A stretch of DNA of 64,000 bases from Dictyobacter kobayashii (lineage in GTDB: Bacteria; Chloroflexota; Ktedonobacteria; Ktedonobacterales; Ktedonobacteraceae). A program made the translations under genes and the position numbers. Below the pieces are notes generated by a model that searched no databases, was not told the DNA's origin, and saw nothing but the letters and a program-made list of their open reading frames with translations. Positions 9,297-17,675 of this stretch are shown in pieces; positions within the stretch are counted from its first letter, which is position 1; each line of letters opens with the position of its first letter. Location of the stretch: positions 4,960,001-5,024,000 of the forward strand of contig NZ_BIFS01000001.1 in the NCBI RefSeq assembly GCF_003967555.1. Reading direction: 5' to 3'.

Positions 9297-10273
9297 TATC
9301 AATAAACAGAGTACGTTTGACTGAGCGTCTTGATCTCGTTGCCCCCAGGAGCCTGACATGGATCACCGAAGAGCTGCCATCCTTAGGCCCACACGACGTA
9401 CTGGTGAAGACCCTGACGGCAGCCATCAGCATCGGCAGTGAGTTGCCCGTGTATGGTGGCACTTCGCGTGCGGTTCATCCTCCCCAGTATCCACGGAGCA
9501 TGGGCTATGAGAGTGTGGGCATTGTGGTGGCATGTGGATTCGCAGTGCAACGAGTACAATGCGGAGATCGCGTTGTGGCGTTTTATGGACATTATACTCA
9601 CGCAGTAGTGCCAGAAACGCGGGTTATCGTAGTGCCTGATGGGATCTCTGATGCACTCGCGATTTTGAGCATCTTAACCTGTGATACCGCCAAAGGTGTG
9701 CGTAAGCTCTCCCCCAGGCCAGAGGAAAAAATATTGATCACCGGCGCTGGCGCGATTGGTCTGCTGACCCTCTTTATTGTACGCGCTTATGGTGTGGCTC
9801 AGGTTGATGTGGTCGAACCACTTGCAGCGAGGCACTCTCTGGCTCGCCTGCTAGGAGCACGGAATGTATGGCATCCACAGGATGTACCCATCGAGAGCAG
9901 AGCATATGCTGTGGCTTTTGAGTGTTCCAGCCAGAACAAGGCATTTGCTCTCTTGCAGAAGCAGGTTCAGCAGCAAGGGCGCATCTGCATCACTGCCGAC
10001 GGGAATATAGAGCCGTTTGTGCTCACCCCTGATTTTCATGAGAAGGAATTGCAGATCATTGGATCAAGTGACGGTTGGGATTATCACCAGCATGCTGCGT
10101 GGTATTTCCGCGAGGTGCAGCGACATCCAACGCACCTTGAGCAGCTTTTTGAGTTGCGGATAGCTCGCGATGAGCTGATCTCGACGTTTGAACAACTGGC
10201 CAAGGGTGGCATGCATCCGATCAAAGTGCTTGTTTCCTATAACCATATACCTGACGTTTCCGACACAATATAG
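9293..10273 (+). CDS. Zinc-binding (MDR) dehydrogenase-like protein
   Basis: 326 aa of the medium-chain dehydrogenase/reductase superfamily. The N-terminal GroES-like fold shows GPHDVLVKTLTAAISIGSELPVYGG and YPRSMGYESVGIVVACG (the GHE-type segment reads GYE), and the Rossmann part has ILITGAGAIGLLTLFIVRAYG. The structural four-Cys zinc loop is absent and the first catalytic Cys is replaced (ISIGSE), as in bacteriochlorophyllide-dehydrogenase-like members, so zinc dependence is doubtful. It is probably an NAD(P)-dependent oxidoreductase acting after the decarboxylase in the same operon; substrate unknown. Confidence 0.8.
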   Translation: MISINRVRLTERLDLVAPRSLTWITEELPSLGPHDVLVKTLTAAISIGSELPVYGGTSRAVHPPQYPRSMGYESVGIVVACGFAVQRVQCGDRVVAFYGHYTHAVVPETRVIVVPDGISDALAILSILTCDTAKGVRKLSPRPEEKILITGAGAIGLLTLFIVRAYGVAQVDVVEPLAARHSLARLLGARNVWHPQDVPIESRAYAVAFECSSQNKAFALLQKQVQQQGRICITADGNIEPFVLTPDFHEKELQIIGSSDGWDYHQHAAWYFREVQRHPTHLEQLFELRIARDELISTFEQLAKGGMHPIKVLVSYNHIPDVSDTI

Positions 10274-10306
10274 TTCAAAAAAACTTAGACATGATATGGG
10301 TCAATT

Positions 10307-10573
10307 TCATAAGTGGTCCAGACTACTGTTTTGGAATGCGCGGCGGTAATTCTGCATGGCCAAAGGAGCAAGATAGGAGAAGTTTTTTGCTTTGTAAGAC
10401 TGTAGAATGTCTTGTATGCAATGAGGGAGCGGAAGACCTTTGTGTACAAGACCGATAGCGAGAGCATACGACTCATGTTGGGAGAAACGCATTCGTGACT
10501 TTCTGGGGTCGTTCTGCTTCGGTCTCTTGCGGGAGGGACTGGAGAAGCCTTTCGGCTCCCATGAAATCGTCAA
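10307..10573 (-). pseudogene. Possible remnant of an unrecognised gene
   Basis: An 88-codon minus-strand frame with protein-like character: RMRFSQHESYALAIGLVHKGLPLPHCIQDILQ and KNFSYLAPLAMQNYRRAF. The latter resembles a helical repeat or HTH-containing piece. There is no ribosome binding site, and it ends within the region before the next gene's start, so a truncated relic is more likely than a working gene. No family assigned. Confidence 0.25.
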
Positions 10574-10584
10574 GGAGAGGCATC

Positions 10585-11256
10585 ATGAAATTTCTTCTCA
10601 CCTCGGCTGGCATCAAAAACACGAGCATCCACAACGCGCTGGTCGGCCTACTGGGCAAACCGATTGCCGAGTCCAGCGCCCTCTGTATCCCCACTGCGAA
10701 CTACGCCCAGCTCGGCGGTGCCGACCACGCATGGCGGTTCATCAGCGGACGAGAACCCAGAACTCCCATGTGCGAATTGGGATGGAAGTCCCTGGGAGTG
10801 CTGGAGCTCACCGCACTGCCCAGCATAGATAAAGAGCTCTGGGTCCCCATGGTCCAAGAGACTGACGTCCTGCTGGTGAACGGTGGCGATCCCCTGTATC
10901 TGTGCTACTGGATGCGGCAATCCGGACTGGCCGACCTCTTGCCGGAGCTTGGGCGCGAGAGGGTTTATGTGGGACTGAGCGCCGGGAGCATGGTGATGAC
11001 CCCCAACATCGGGGAGGACTTTGTCCACTGGAAGCCGCCCACCGGCGGCGATAGAACGCTGGGCATAGTTGATTTCTCGATATTTCCGCACCTGGATCAC
11101 GAAGATCTGCCGGAAAACACCATGGCCTACGCAGAAAGATGGGCCGCCGGCATGTCGGTGCCGGCCTACGCGATTGACGATCAAACCGCCATACAAGTGG
11201 TTGATGGTGTCGTCGAAGTTGTCTCCGAAGGCCATTGGAAACGATTTACTCCCTAA
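10585..11256 (+). CDS. Peptidase S51 family (dipeptidase E-like) protein
   Basis: 223 aa from the ATG at 10585, with AAGGAGAGG immediately upstream. It has the class I glutamine-amidotransferase-like fold of peptidase family S51: MKFLLTSAG, VLLVNGGDPLYLCYWMRQ (the glycine turn), then the nucleophile elbow VGLSAGSMVM with the catalytic Ser, and later FSIFPHLDHEDLPENT with a candidate catalytic His. The family includes PepE (Asp-X dipeptides) and cyanophycinase. The coding sequence is richer in GC than its surroundings, which suits horizontal acquisition, perhaps from an actinobacterium. Confidence 0.85.
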   Translation: MKFLLTSAGIKNTSIHNALVGLLGKPIAESSALCIPTANYAQLGGADHAWRFISGREPRTPMCELGWKSLGVLELTALPSIDKELWVPMVQETDVLLVNGGDPLYLCYWMRQSGLADLLPELGRERVYVGLSAGSMVMTPNIGEDFVHWKPPTGGDRTLGIVDFSIFPHLDHEDLPENTMAYAERWAAGMSVPAYAIDDQTAIQVVDGVVEVVSEGHWKRFTP

Positions 11257-11258
11257 TG

Positions 11259-11298
11259 GGGGGTTGCCGAAATTCAGGCCACCAGATGGGCAACCCCC
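11259..11298 (+). terminator. Hairpin after the S51 peptidase gene
   Basis: A perfect 10-bp stem (GGGGGTTGCC / GGCAACCCCC) with a 20-base loop begins 3 bases after the stop codon. There is no T-run, so it may act as an RNA-stabilising or Rho-assisted end. Confidence 0.5.
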
Positions 11299-11366
11299 TG
11301 ATGTGACGTGCAGCGCAGGTAAATATTCACCCATCATGCACTTCCCATTCGTCTTTCGAGCGTCGG

Positions 11367-11939
11367 TTATGGCCTGATTGCCTGGTAGTGAAGTCCAACC
11401 ACCCCTGACTGGAACGCCTTTGCTTCGAGCAGATTCAGCTTCGTCCAGTCCTTGATATCTTGAAAGAGCGGGATTCCACCACCTAAGACAATCGGATTGA
11501 GAAAGAGGCGATATTCATCAATCAAGCCCAGATGGATAAACGTATGGGTCAATCTGGGACTCCCGAAGATCATAAGGTCGCGGCCAGGCTGTTGTTTAAG
11601 TGATGCGATTTCTTCTGCAATCTGGTCTTTCACCAGCCTTGAATTCTTCCATTCCACACGAGAGAGCGTTTTTGAAAACACGATTTTGGAGGTATTCTCG
11701 ACCCAGTGAGCGTGTGCCAGGTCGCGTGGCGAGGCATCTGGATCCGTGAGCACTGTTGGCCAATAACTTTGCATGAGCAGATAGGTGACACGTCCATAAA
11801 GAGCCGTGTCCACGTTCCTGAAGAGACCGTCGACATAAGGGTTCAGTTCTTCGTCCACGATAGCCCACTCCAATTCTCCGTTTGGTCCTGTCGTGAAGCC
11901 ATCGAGTGAGACATGCATAAATGAAATGACTTTCCTCAT
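11367..11939 (-). CDS. Dihydrofolate reductase family protein (RibD C-terminal-like)
   Basis: 190 aa with AGGAGTAT just upstream of the ATG. It shows the RibD_C/DHFR-like fold common in soil bacteria: MRKVISFMHVSLDGFTTGPNGE, ALYGRVTYLLMQSYWP, KIVFSKTL, PGRDLMIFGSPRLTHTFIHLGLIDEYRLFLNPIVLGGG. These proteins bind NADPH; their substrates are mostly unknown, and true folate reduction is unlikely. It is transcribed away from the peptidase gene and alongside the AraC-type gene upstream, with about 90 bases between them. Confidence 0.9.
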   Translation of the reverse strand: MRKVISFMHVSLDGFTTGPNGELEWAIVDEELNPYVDGLFRNVDTALYGRVTYLLMQSYWPTVLTDPDASPRDLAHAHWVENTSKIVFSKTLSRVEWKNSRLVKDQIAEEIASLKQQPGRDLMIFGSPRLTHTFIHLGLIDEYRLFLNPIVLGGGIPLFQDIKDWTKLNLLEAKAFQSGVVGLHYQAIRP

Positions 11940-12028
11940 AATATACTCCTTTTATTGGAATTATTGAGAACCTTCAACGGTTCTATGATAACCCAGCAAA
12001 AGGATCGTGTCTTGAACAAAATGGACAG

Positions 12029-12706
12029 CTATTTCGGCTTCCTTATCTGAACGATTTGAGCAGGCGTGTGCCCGATGAAATGCTTAAGTGATCTGGTCAT
12101 ATGCGACTGATCGGCATAGCCAGCCTGATACGCCGTATCAAGGAGCGAAACGCCCTGCTCCAGGAGATCCGCCGCCTGCTTCGCGCGTTCGATCTGCGAT
12201 AGAGCTTTGTACGTTAACCCGGTTGCTAATAAGAAACGACGCCTCACCGTGCGTAACGACATCTCTGGCGGTTGGCCAGCTAAGACCGCCTTCACGACTG
12301 GATCAGCAACCAGCAAATCCTCGCGCACCAGCCTCTCGACAAACGTCTCGACATTTTCATAGTCAGGAAATTGGAAGCTCGATCCGGCAAGCTCGAAGGA
12401 TGTTTTCGCGGCGAGAGGTAAAATGGCCCGCTCATCCAGGAGATTTCTGATAGACACAGAGGGCAGAAAGGTGCCATGCTGAAAAGTGACGCCAAACCAC
12501 TCGGTCCCCTCGGCCTGGGTGACAGGAGTCGCTTTGGTCAATGGTCCCTCCACAGAGACGTTGACCCTTCCATTCTGCCTGAGGAAGAGCAGATGCCAAC
12601 GGTTAGAGGCTGGGCAAACAGGAGCATAGTCGCTGCCGGCCAGACCACGCCAGACCGCTTCTATATACGGGGAGTCAGACTCCCTTCCCTCAAAGAAAGA
12701 ACTCAT
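12029..12706 (-). CDS. AraC-family transcriptional regulator
   Basis: 225 aa. The C-terminal ~90 residues form the double helix-turn-helix of AraC/XylS proteins: RTVRRRFLLATGLTYKALSQIERAKQAADLLEQG, then LLDTAYQAGYADQSHMTRSLKHFIGHTPAQI, the classic signature of the second HTH. The N-terminal ~130 residues are a beta-rich sensing domain without a recognised ligand site. It lies upstream of the DHFR-like gene in the same direction and is a plausible regulator of it. Confidence 0.92.
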   Translation of the reverse strand: MSSFFEGRESDSPYIEAVWRGLAGSDYAPVCPASNRWHLLFLRQNGRVNVSVEGPLTKATPVTQAEGTEWFGVTFQHGTFLPSVSIRNLLDERAILPLAAKTSFELAGSSFQFPDYENVETFVERLVREDLLVADPVVKAVLAGQPPEMSLRTVRRRFLLATGLTYKALSQIERAKQAADLLEQGVSLLDTAYQAGYADQSHMTRSLKHFIGHTPAQIVQIRKPK

Positions 12707-13143
12707 ATTTCTACCTCCGATGGATCAGACGTGAACAACATTCCCTCTTGTTTCGAGTATGGACGAGGCCCAGAGTGAGCGTGCGGAATGCGGCAACACC
12801 CGGTCTCTGAGGGTACGTTCTGCGCCACACATGCCGTGAGCACGAACAATTTACCATACATGCGCAGAAAAAACTTCTTGCATCTTGCTCTTTAGCCGCG
12901 ACATCCGCGAAGCCCGGTTTGATCAGCCCAACAAATCTCTCCCAGAAAACAGAAAGTGTGCTGCGTGCCGTTGCGAGGCAAGGAGAAATGGTGAAAATAA
13001 TTAATATTCTGCTCTACGATTTGTTGAAGCATGAGTGGACTTCAATCGGCGTTCACAGATAGTGTTGCCACAGAGTGATATAGTATGTGTAGTACTCAAC
13101 GGGCACGTTATATCAATTCATCATTGAGTAAAGAGAGGAACAC
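12707..13143. other. Intergenic region between divergent genes
   Basis: About 440 bases between the AraC-type gene (minus) and the acetyltransferase (plus). No protein-like frame is visible. TATAGT near 13079, 65 bases before the acetyltransferase start, could be a -10 box. Nothing else stands out. Confidence 0.4.
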
Positions 13144-13773
13144 ATGGAAAAACGAGACGAACGAGACGCGTCAGAAGTCGGTGAATGTTCCTTTATCGAT
13201 AGGCAGACTGTGGGCGGCAAACGCACCCACACGGAATCGAAAGAGGACAGGGCAACCAGGTTGGAATCGACACCGCGCCTCCAACTCCCCATGCCAGACC
13301 TTCAGTTGGTCCGCCACGACCACGCGCCAGCCCTGCTTGCGTTTGAGCGGGAGAATCGGACATACTTCGCGGCCATAATACCGGATCGGGGGGACGAGTT
13401 CTTCACCGAGTTTGACACGCGGCATGCGCAACTGCTCGAGTGGCAGGCCGCCGGAACGGATTACTTCCACCTGCTAGTGGCCGAGCGCGGCGAGGTGGTG
13501 GGGCGGGTGAACCTGGTCAAAGTGGCAGACGGGTCGGCGGAACTCGGGTACCGGATCGCGCAGAAGGCCGTGGGGCAGGGGTTGGCCACAGCGGCGGTGC
13601 GCAAGGTGCGCGAACTCGCCGCCACAGAGTACGGACTCATCAGGTTGCGCGCGAGGGTCACGCTGGACAATCCGGCCTCGCGCAAGGTGCTTGAACACAA
13701 CGGATTCGTCGCCGTCGGTGAGCTCACGCTCAACGGCAAGCCAGCTATATCCTACATCTGTGAGCTCCGCTGA
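13144..13773 (+). CDS. GNAT N-acetyltransferase, RimJ/RimL type
   Basis: 209 aa. The acetyltransferase domain begins near residue 50 (PRLQLPMPDLQLVRHDHAPALLAFERENR) and includes the acetyl-CoA-binding stretch ELGYRIAQKAVGQGLATAAVRKV (motif A, Q/RxxGxG/A) and ASRKVLEHNGFVAVG. RimJ/RimL-like enzymes acetylate protein N-termini or small amines. The first ~45 residues are a charged extension not typical of the family, so the true start may be the ATG at 13291. The domain is very GC-rich compared with its flanks, suggesting transfer. Confidence 0.85.
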   Translation: MEKRDERDASEVGECSFIDRQTVGGKRTHTESKEDRATRLESTPRLQLPMPDLQLVRHDHAPALLAFERENRTYFAAIIPDRGDEFFTEFDTRHAQLLEWQAAGTDYFHLLVAERGEVVGRVNLVKVADGSAELGYRIAQKAVGQGLATAAVRKVRELAATEYGLIRLRARVTLDNPASRKVLEHNGFVAVGELTLNGKPAISYICELR

Positions 13774-13794
13774 TGCAACGCACTCGTTGCATCA
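13771..13794 (+). terminator. Hairpin at the end of the acetyltransferase gene
   Basis: A perfect 10-bp stem (TGATGCAACG / CGTTGCATCA) with a 4-base loop that includes the stop codon. No T-run follows. Confidence 0.5.
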
Positions 13795-13860
13795 CCAACC
13801 GTCAGATCACGAACGAGAACTGGAGTATCAGGCCAAAAATTATTATTTGTCAGTCACCCC

Positions 13861-13977
13861 GACAGTTATTTGCTTGCTTTTTCTTTGCGCGATTGTGTCA
13901 TGGACCATATTGTACTGAAGGGTATGTGGATTCGTGCGATTGCATGTACTAAGGGTTAGCAAGAAGGCGGTTTTGTA
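13861..13977 (+). pseudogene. Relic copy of the 51.3-51.5 kb sequence, with internal deletion
   Basis: Bases 13861-13887 match 51298-51325 (start GACAGTTATTTGCTTGC) and 13891-13977 match 51462-51549 (GGACCATATTGTACTGAAGG onward), both nearly identical. The stretch of about 135 bases between them in the second copy is missing here. This is therefore a deleted duplicate of the 3' part and downstream region of the hypothetical gene at 51029-51459. Confidence 0.85.
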
Positions 13978-14039
13978 GGCGTTACACTCCCTTGTCAGTT
14001 AAAAGTGGTTCGACCTGGCAACTGCCCCAGTAAAAAGTC

Positions 14040-14088
14040 TTGACAGGGATGTTTTTATCTTATATACTATTTTTAACCATTGGTAAAT
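14040..14088 (+). promoter_or_regulatory. Promoter and operator of the TetR-type gene
   Basis: A consensus-like promoter: TTGACA at 14040-14045, a 17-bp spacer and TATACT at 14063-14068. A palindromic box, TTAACCATTGGTAAA (14074-14088), sits over the expected transcription start. The same box recurs at 14744, so this is probably the regulator's own operator. Confidence 0.7.
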
Positions 14089-14108
14089 AAATAAACAAAG
14101 GTAGCAAT

Positions 14109-14723
14109 GTGGCATCGAAAGAGAGACGTGAACGTGAACGTGCAGAGTTACGCCAGCAAATTTTGCTAGCGGCACGCGAAATAGCGAGTCAGGAAGGATG
14201 GCAGGCTGTCACCGTCCGCAAGGTAGCAGAGCGTATTGAATACAGTCATGCAGCTATCTATGCCTACTTTGACAATAAAAAAGCTATTCTTTTTGCGCTT
14301 TTGATCGAGGGTTTCGCGCTTTTGCGAGATGAGTTGCGAAGGGCACAAAGCGTTCCTGATGCGCCAGAAGTTGTGTTACAGCGCACCGCACTGGCATACT
14401 GGAACTTCGCGCACACACACCCTGAGTTGTACCAGGTGATGAATGGCCTGGATGGCGTTCCCTTCGGGACGGCTCAGACACCAACTGAGGCGCGAGAGTC
14501 CTTTGCCCAGCTACGAGATGCTGTCGCACGCGTCCTTGAACAGTCTGCCGATCTTTCGCGTATCGATGTGAATCGTGAAGTTGATATGTTCTGGGCTGCG
14601 CTGCATGGTCTCGTCTCGCTTTCTATGGCTGGACGATTGGCTGGTGATAAGCAACGAGCGACGGAACTGGTTGTTTCCACCAGCGAGCGCTTCTCGGCAG
14701 CCTGGCGCACAAAGTTTCAGTGA
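14109..14723 (+). CDS. TetR/AcrR-family transcriptional regulator
   Basis: 204 aa from the GTG at 14109. The N-terminal HTH is typical of TetR: LRQQILLAAREIASQEGWQAVTVRKVAERIEYSHAAIYAYFDNKKAILFALL. The C-terminal region resembles the WHG/TetR_C_33-type ligand domain (YWNFAHTHPELYQVMNGLDGVPFG, FWAALHGLVSLSMAGRL). A box around ACCATTGGT precedes both this gene and the epimerase downstream, so it probably represses itself and that gene. The inducer is unknown. Confidence 0.92.
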   Translation: MASKERRERERAELRQQILLAAREIASQEGWQAVTVRKVAERIEYSHAAIYAYFDNKKAILFALLIEGFALLRDELRRAQSVPDAPEVVLQRTALAYWNFAHTHPELYQVMNGLDGVPFGTAQTPTEARESFAQLRDAVARVLEQSADLSRIDVNREVDMFWAALHGLVSLSMAGRLAGDKQRATELVVSTSERFSAAWRTKFQ

Positions 14724-14743
14724 CGACTTTTTTTTGCACATTA

Positions 14744-14758
14744 TTTACCATTGGTCAA
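14744..14758 (+). promoter_or_regulatory. Second TetR operator, before the epimerase gene
   Basis: TTTACCATTGGTCAA shares the ACCATTGGT core and its flanks (followed by AATAAAT/AATAAATA in both) with the box at 14074-14088. It lies 100 bases before the epimerase start. Confidence 0.6.
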
Positions 14759-14857
14759 TAAATATCCGCTGGTTAAGTTTAGAAGAAAAATAGAGAAGAA
14801 GAAAACTTAAAAAGTGCTTATACATTTAGCATATAGAGAATTTGAAAGGAAGAGACG

Positions 14858-15834
14858 ATGACGACAAGACCGAGAGTTGATGAATCCCGTACCGTAGCTA
14901 TCGCAGGAGCTAACGGCATGCTCGGGCACCACCTGGTGGAGGCATTGCAAGCTTCAGGGGATCGGGTCATTGCGCTGGTGCGCCAGCCTTCGGCACATAA
15001 CTTCCCATCTGCTGTAGAGATTCGGAGATGGCAGGCCAGTGATCCGGTAGCACCAGTCGATGGGGCCGACGCGGTGGTCAATCTGGTGGGCGATCCCATC
15101 TTTGCCAGACCCTGGAGTCAGGCACGCAAGCAGGAGCTCACCCAAACACGACTGCTTGCGACCCGCTCGCTTGTGGAGGGCATTCGCAAGATCGGAGGAG
15201 AAGGACGCATCTTTATTTCTTCCACTGCCGTAGAGTACGCGGGCGATACTGGAGATCGGCAGGTCGATGAGAAGGCGGCCCCTGGGACTGGAGGCTTCCT
15301 TGCAGAAATGGCCCAGGTGTGGGAAGCCGAAGCGCAGCGCGTGCACGAAACTGGCGCCCGGCTGGTGCTGCTGCGCCAGAGCCTGGTGCTGGGACGAGAA
15401 GGAGGAACGTTAGCTGCCCTGCTCCCGTGTATCGCAACGGCTTTGGCGGCACACTTGGTCCGGGGGGACAATGGTTCTCCTGGATTCATATCAATGATGC
15501 CGTTCGCTTGATCCTACACGCCTTGAATCAGGAAACCATTACAGGCCCCTTCATCAGCGCCAGTCCCAATCCAGTTACCAGTCGCGAGTTCGCCAAAGTG
15601 TTCGCGCACACCCTTCAGCGCCCCAGGCTCTTTCCCATGTCCAGGGGAATGATGAAGCTGGCGTGGGGAGAGCGTGCAGACCTCTTTCTCGATAGCCATC
15701 GCACGGTGCCACAAGTGGCTCTCTCCACCGGATTTCAGTTTCGCTTTCCCACGCTCTCGGAGGCTCTCTCCGACCTGCTTGGACCCCATCCCATACCCAT
15801 AGCACAACTGATGCAAGAGGCGAGTAGTAAATAG
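14858..15834 (+). pseudogene. TIGR01777-family SDR epimerase (YfcH-like), one frameshift
   Basis: Two frames combine into a normal-length epimerase of about 325 aa. The first has the NAD(P)-binding start VAIAGANGMLGHHLVEALQASG, VVNLVGDPI, RIFISSTAVEYAGD and LRQSLVLGREGGTLAALLP. The second carries on with VYRNGFGGTLGPGGQWFSWIHINDAVRLILHAL, PNPVTSREFAKVFAHTL and the C-terminal DUF1731-like end. Adding one G near 15428 joins them exactly. The function of YfcH-like proteins is unsettled. It is preceded by an operator shared with the tetR gene upstream. Confidence 0.87.
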
Positions 15835-15946
15835 CATGAATGTTCGGTGATTTTTAGGTGAAACCTGGAAAATCAGCGTGAAACAGAGGAATCTTCTCTA
15901 ATAAGCCTGGAAAACTGCTTTCTCTCTGATATGCACTTCCCAAGAA

Positions 15947-16165
15947 TTGTACATTGTGTGCGCGTATCTCGGACTGGAAATGATCCATCAATCATTTCCA
16001 GTCCGAGATACGCGCGAGGAAGCACTTTGGCGAGCGTTCGTTGCCATATTGGCCCAAAATCACGAGATGAGCAATCTCTTCACCTTCGACGAAGTACTAA
16101 GCGCATATTATGCGTTCCTTACAGGCGAAGCATATAATCTTCGATACAGGCAATTCCTCCGTTGA
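15947..16165 (+). CDS. Doubtful short frame containing a palindrome
   Basis: A 72-codon frame. Its N-terminal third is encoded by the 15960-16015 palindrome and its end overlaps a relic of a membrane NTPase gene on the other strand. Only the middle (REEALWRAFVAILAQNHEMSNLFTFDEVLSAYYAFLTGEAY) looks protein-like, perhaps the end of a lost gene. No family recognised. Confidence 0.25.
   Translation: MYIVCAYLGLEMIHQSFPVRDTREEALWRAFVAILAQNHEMSNLFTFDEVLSAYYAFLTGEAYNLRYRQFLR
15960..16015. repeat. Perfect inverted repeat, 25-bp arms
   Basis: Arms 15960-15984 and 15991-16015 are exact reverse complements around the 6-base loop CCATCA. No T-run follows on either strand. Confidence 0.93.
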
Positions 16166-16214
16166 GTATGCCCGCTTGCAAGGCAAAGATTGCTCCGCAG
16201 ATGAAGGCAAATCC
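16124..16214 (-). pseudogene. Relic of an XRE-NACHT membrane protein gene
   Basis: About 85 bases (for example AAGATTGCTCCGCAGAT and AAGGCAAATCC) match 54847-54930, part of the C-terminal membrane region of the NACHT gene at 54625-57473, at roughly 85% identity by eye and in the same orientation. The rest of the gene is gone. Confidence 0.7.
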
Positions 16215-16400
16215 GTTGTCAGGACCACTCACAGAATCAAGTTAACCGCTTCCTTTACAAGGAAAAGCGCAAGATAGAAGAAGTTTCTCCCTTCAATCTT
16301 TGCTAAACTGCCTATACAAACTCTCTGTACGCACCCTCTAGAGGAGAGTGGAGCGGCGAAAGCAGAGCAAATCGATTATCAAGCAGAGGAGAACACCACC

Positions 16401-17009
16401 ATGAAACCCCTTCCACAAGTTGTCTCACGAGATGAGTGGCTCGCTGCGCGCGCTGAACTACTCGTCAAGGAAAAGGAAGCCACCCGTGCGCGAGACCGAC
16501 TCAATGCTCAACGTCGCAGACTGCCGATGGTGAAGATGGACAAGGAATACCTCTTCGATGGTCCAGACGGCCAGGTGACGCTAGCTGACCTCTTCGACGG
16601 ATGTCGCCAGTTGATTATCTACCATTTTATGTTTGATCCAAGCTGGGAAGATGGCTGTCCGGGTTGCACAAACCTGGTTGACAATCTCCCCAGCAACCTG
16701 GCCCGTATACGAGCCAGCGACACCTCATTAGTCGTGATCTCACGTGCTCCATTGGAGAAGCTTGAATCCTATAAACAGCGCATGAATTGGACTGTTCCCT
16801 GGTTCTCCTCGTATAAGAGCGATTTCAACTATGACTTCGGCGTCACGAATGATGAAGGTGAGATGCCTGGGTTGAGCGTTTTCCTGCACAATGGCGAGGA
16901 CATCTATCACACGTACTCGACTAACGGGCGCGGCGTCGATATCCTTCTGGGAACGTATAACTATCTCGATCTGACTCCACTTGGACGACAAGAAGATTGG
17001 GAAGAGTAA
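16401..17009 (+). CDS. DUF899 thioredoxin-like protein
   Basis: 202 aa from the ATG at 16401. It matches DUF899 (AhpC/TSA-related) proteins: VVSRDEWLAARAELLVKEKEATRARDRLNAQRRRLPMV, EYLFDGPDGQVTLADLF, LIIYHFMFDPSWEDGCPGCTNLVDNL (the conserved CPGC pair), PWFSSYKSDFNYDFGV and HTYSTNGRGVDILLGTYNYLDLTPLGRQED. The usual C-terminal HDxY tail is missing, so it is some 20-30 residues shorter than many relatives. The role is unknown; the Cys pair suggests a redox function. Confidence 0.92.
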   Translation: MKPLPQVVSRDEWLAARAELLVKEKEATRARDRLNAQRRRLPMVKMDKEYLFDGPDGQVTLADLFDGCRQLIIYHFMFDPSWEDGCPGCTNLVDNLPSNLARIRASDTSLVVISRAPLEKLESYKQRMNWTVPWFSSYKSDFNYDFGVTNDEGEMPGLSVFLHNGEDIYHTYSTNGRGVDILLGTYNYLDLTPLGRQEDWEE

Positions 17010-17045
17010 TTCATTTGCCAGATATGAGGTTTCCATGTAACGTTT

Positions 17046-17675
17046 TCAATGAACCCTTTCCTGTGCCAGTAAATCAAGTAGGCGTGCTCGATCAGCGTTG
17101 TTTCTCACAACAATGAGTTTCTGCGTGTATTTTTCGAGATACTGACGCCTAAATGTTGCTGTAGGTGCCTGGATAATCTCTACTCCATAGGTCTCACAGC
17201 GCGTAAGCAATTGTTCAGGGTCAAGCGACGCTGGGAGCGTTCTTTGCTCTTCGAGGCATCGGTTCATTCTCTCTACGAGATCCGGGCGACACTGATTTAA
17301 ATAGTACCGGCGGCTATTCCTCAAGAACGAGATGAGTGATTTGATCCCTGGATAGGGATTGATGCCCCGCAGGCTTTTGATGATGTGACGACGCACAATG
17401 CGATAGGCAGCCGTTCTCCAGGGAACCTCAAGCAAGACGATATAGTCAGCATGATCGAGAATGGGATCATTCCAAATCATAGCTCCACCCTCTATAACCC
17501 AGCCTGGGAGAGCGATGATTGCGAAGGCATCTTCAATCCAGGCTGTGTGTTTGGTCCCATTCTTCATGCCAAGGACGTCCATTTCGTAAAAGGGGAGACC
17601 GAATCTGGTGCCTATTTCGGCTCCTAGCGTCGTTTTCCCGCTGCCAGGCCCGCCCAGAATTTGTATTTTGAGCAT
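17046..17675 (-). CDS. P-loop nucleotide kinase-like protein (AAA/adenylate kinase-like)
   Basis: The ATG at 17675 is preferred: AAAGGACA lies 8 bases upstream, and the product begins MLKIQILGGPGSGKTTLG with the Walker A motif at residues 7-15. It continues with a lid/substrate pattern typical of small DNA-topology modulation FlaR-like and shikimate/adenylate kinase-like proteins: PFYEMDVLG, WVIEGGAMIWNDPILDHADYIVLLEVPWRTAAYRIVRRH, then a helical tail. Probably a cytoplasmic NTP-dependent kinase of unknown substrate. Convergent with the DUF899 gene. Confidence 0.8.
   Translation of the reverse strand: MLKIQILGGPGSGKTTLGAEIGTRFGLPFYEMDVLGMKNGTKHTAWIEDAFAIIALPGWVIEGGAMIWNDPILDHADYIVLLEVPWRTAAYRIVRRHIIKSLRGINPYPGIKSLISFLRNSRRYYLNQCRPDLVERMNRCLEEQRTLPASLDPEQLLTRCETYGVEIIQAPTATFRRQYLEKYTQKLIVVRNNADRARLLDLLAQERVH

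Noticed and set aside
13144..13290. Long N-terminus of the acetyltransferase as a separate domain
   Set aside because: Charged, low-complexity stretch without recognisable fold; more likely an artefact of start choice.
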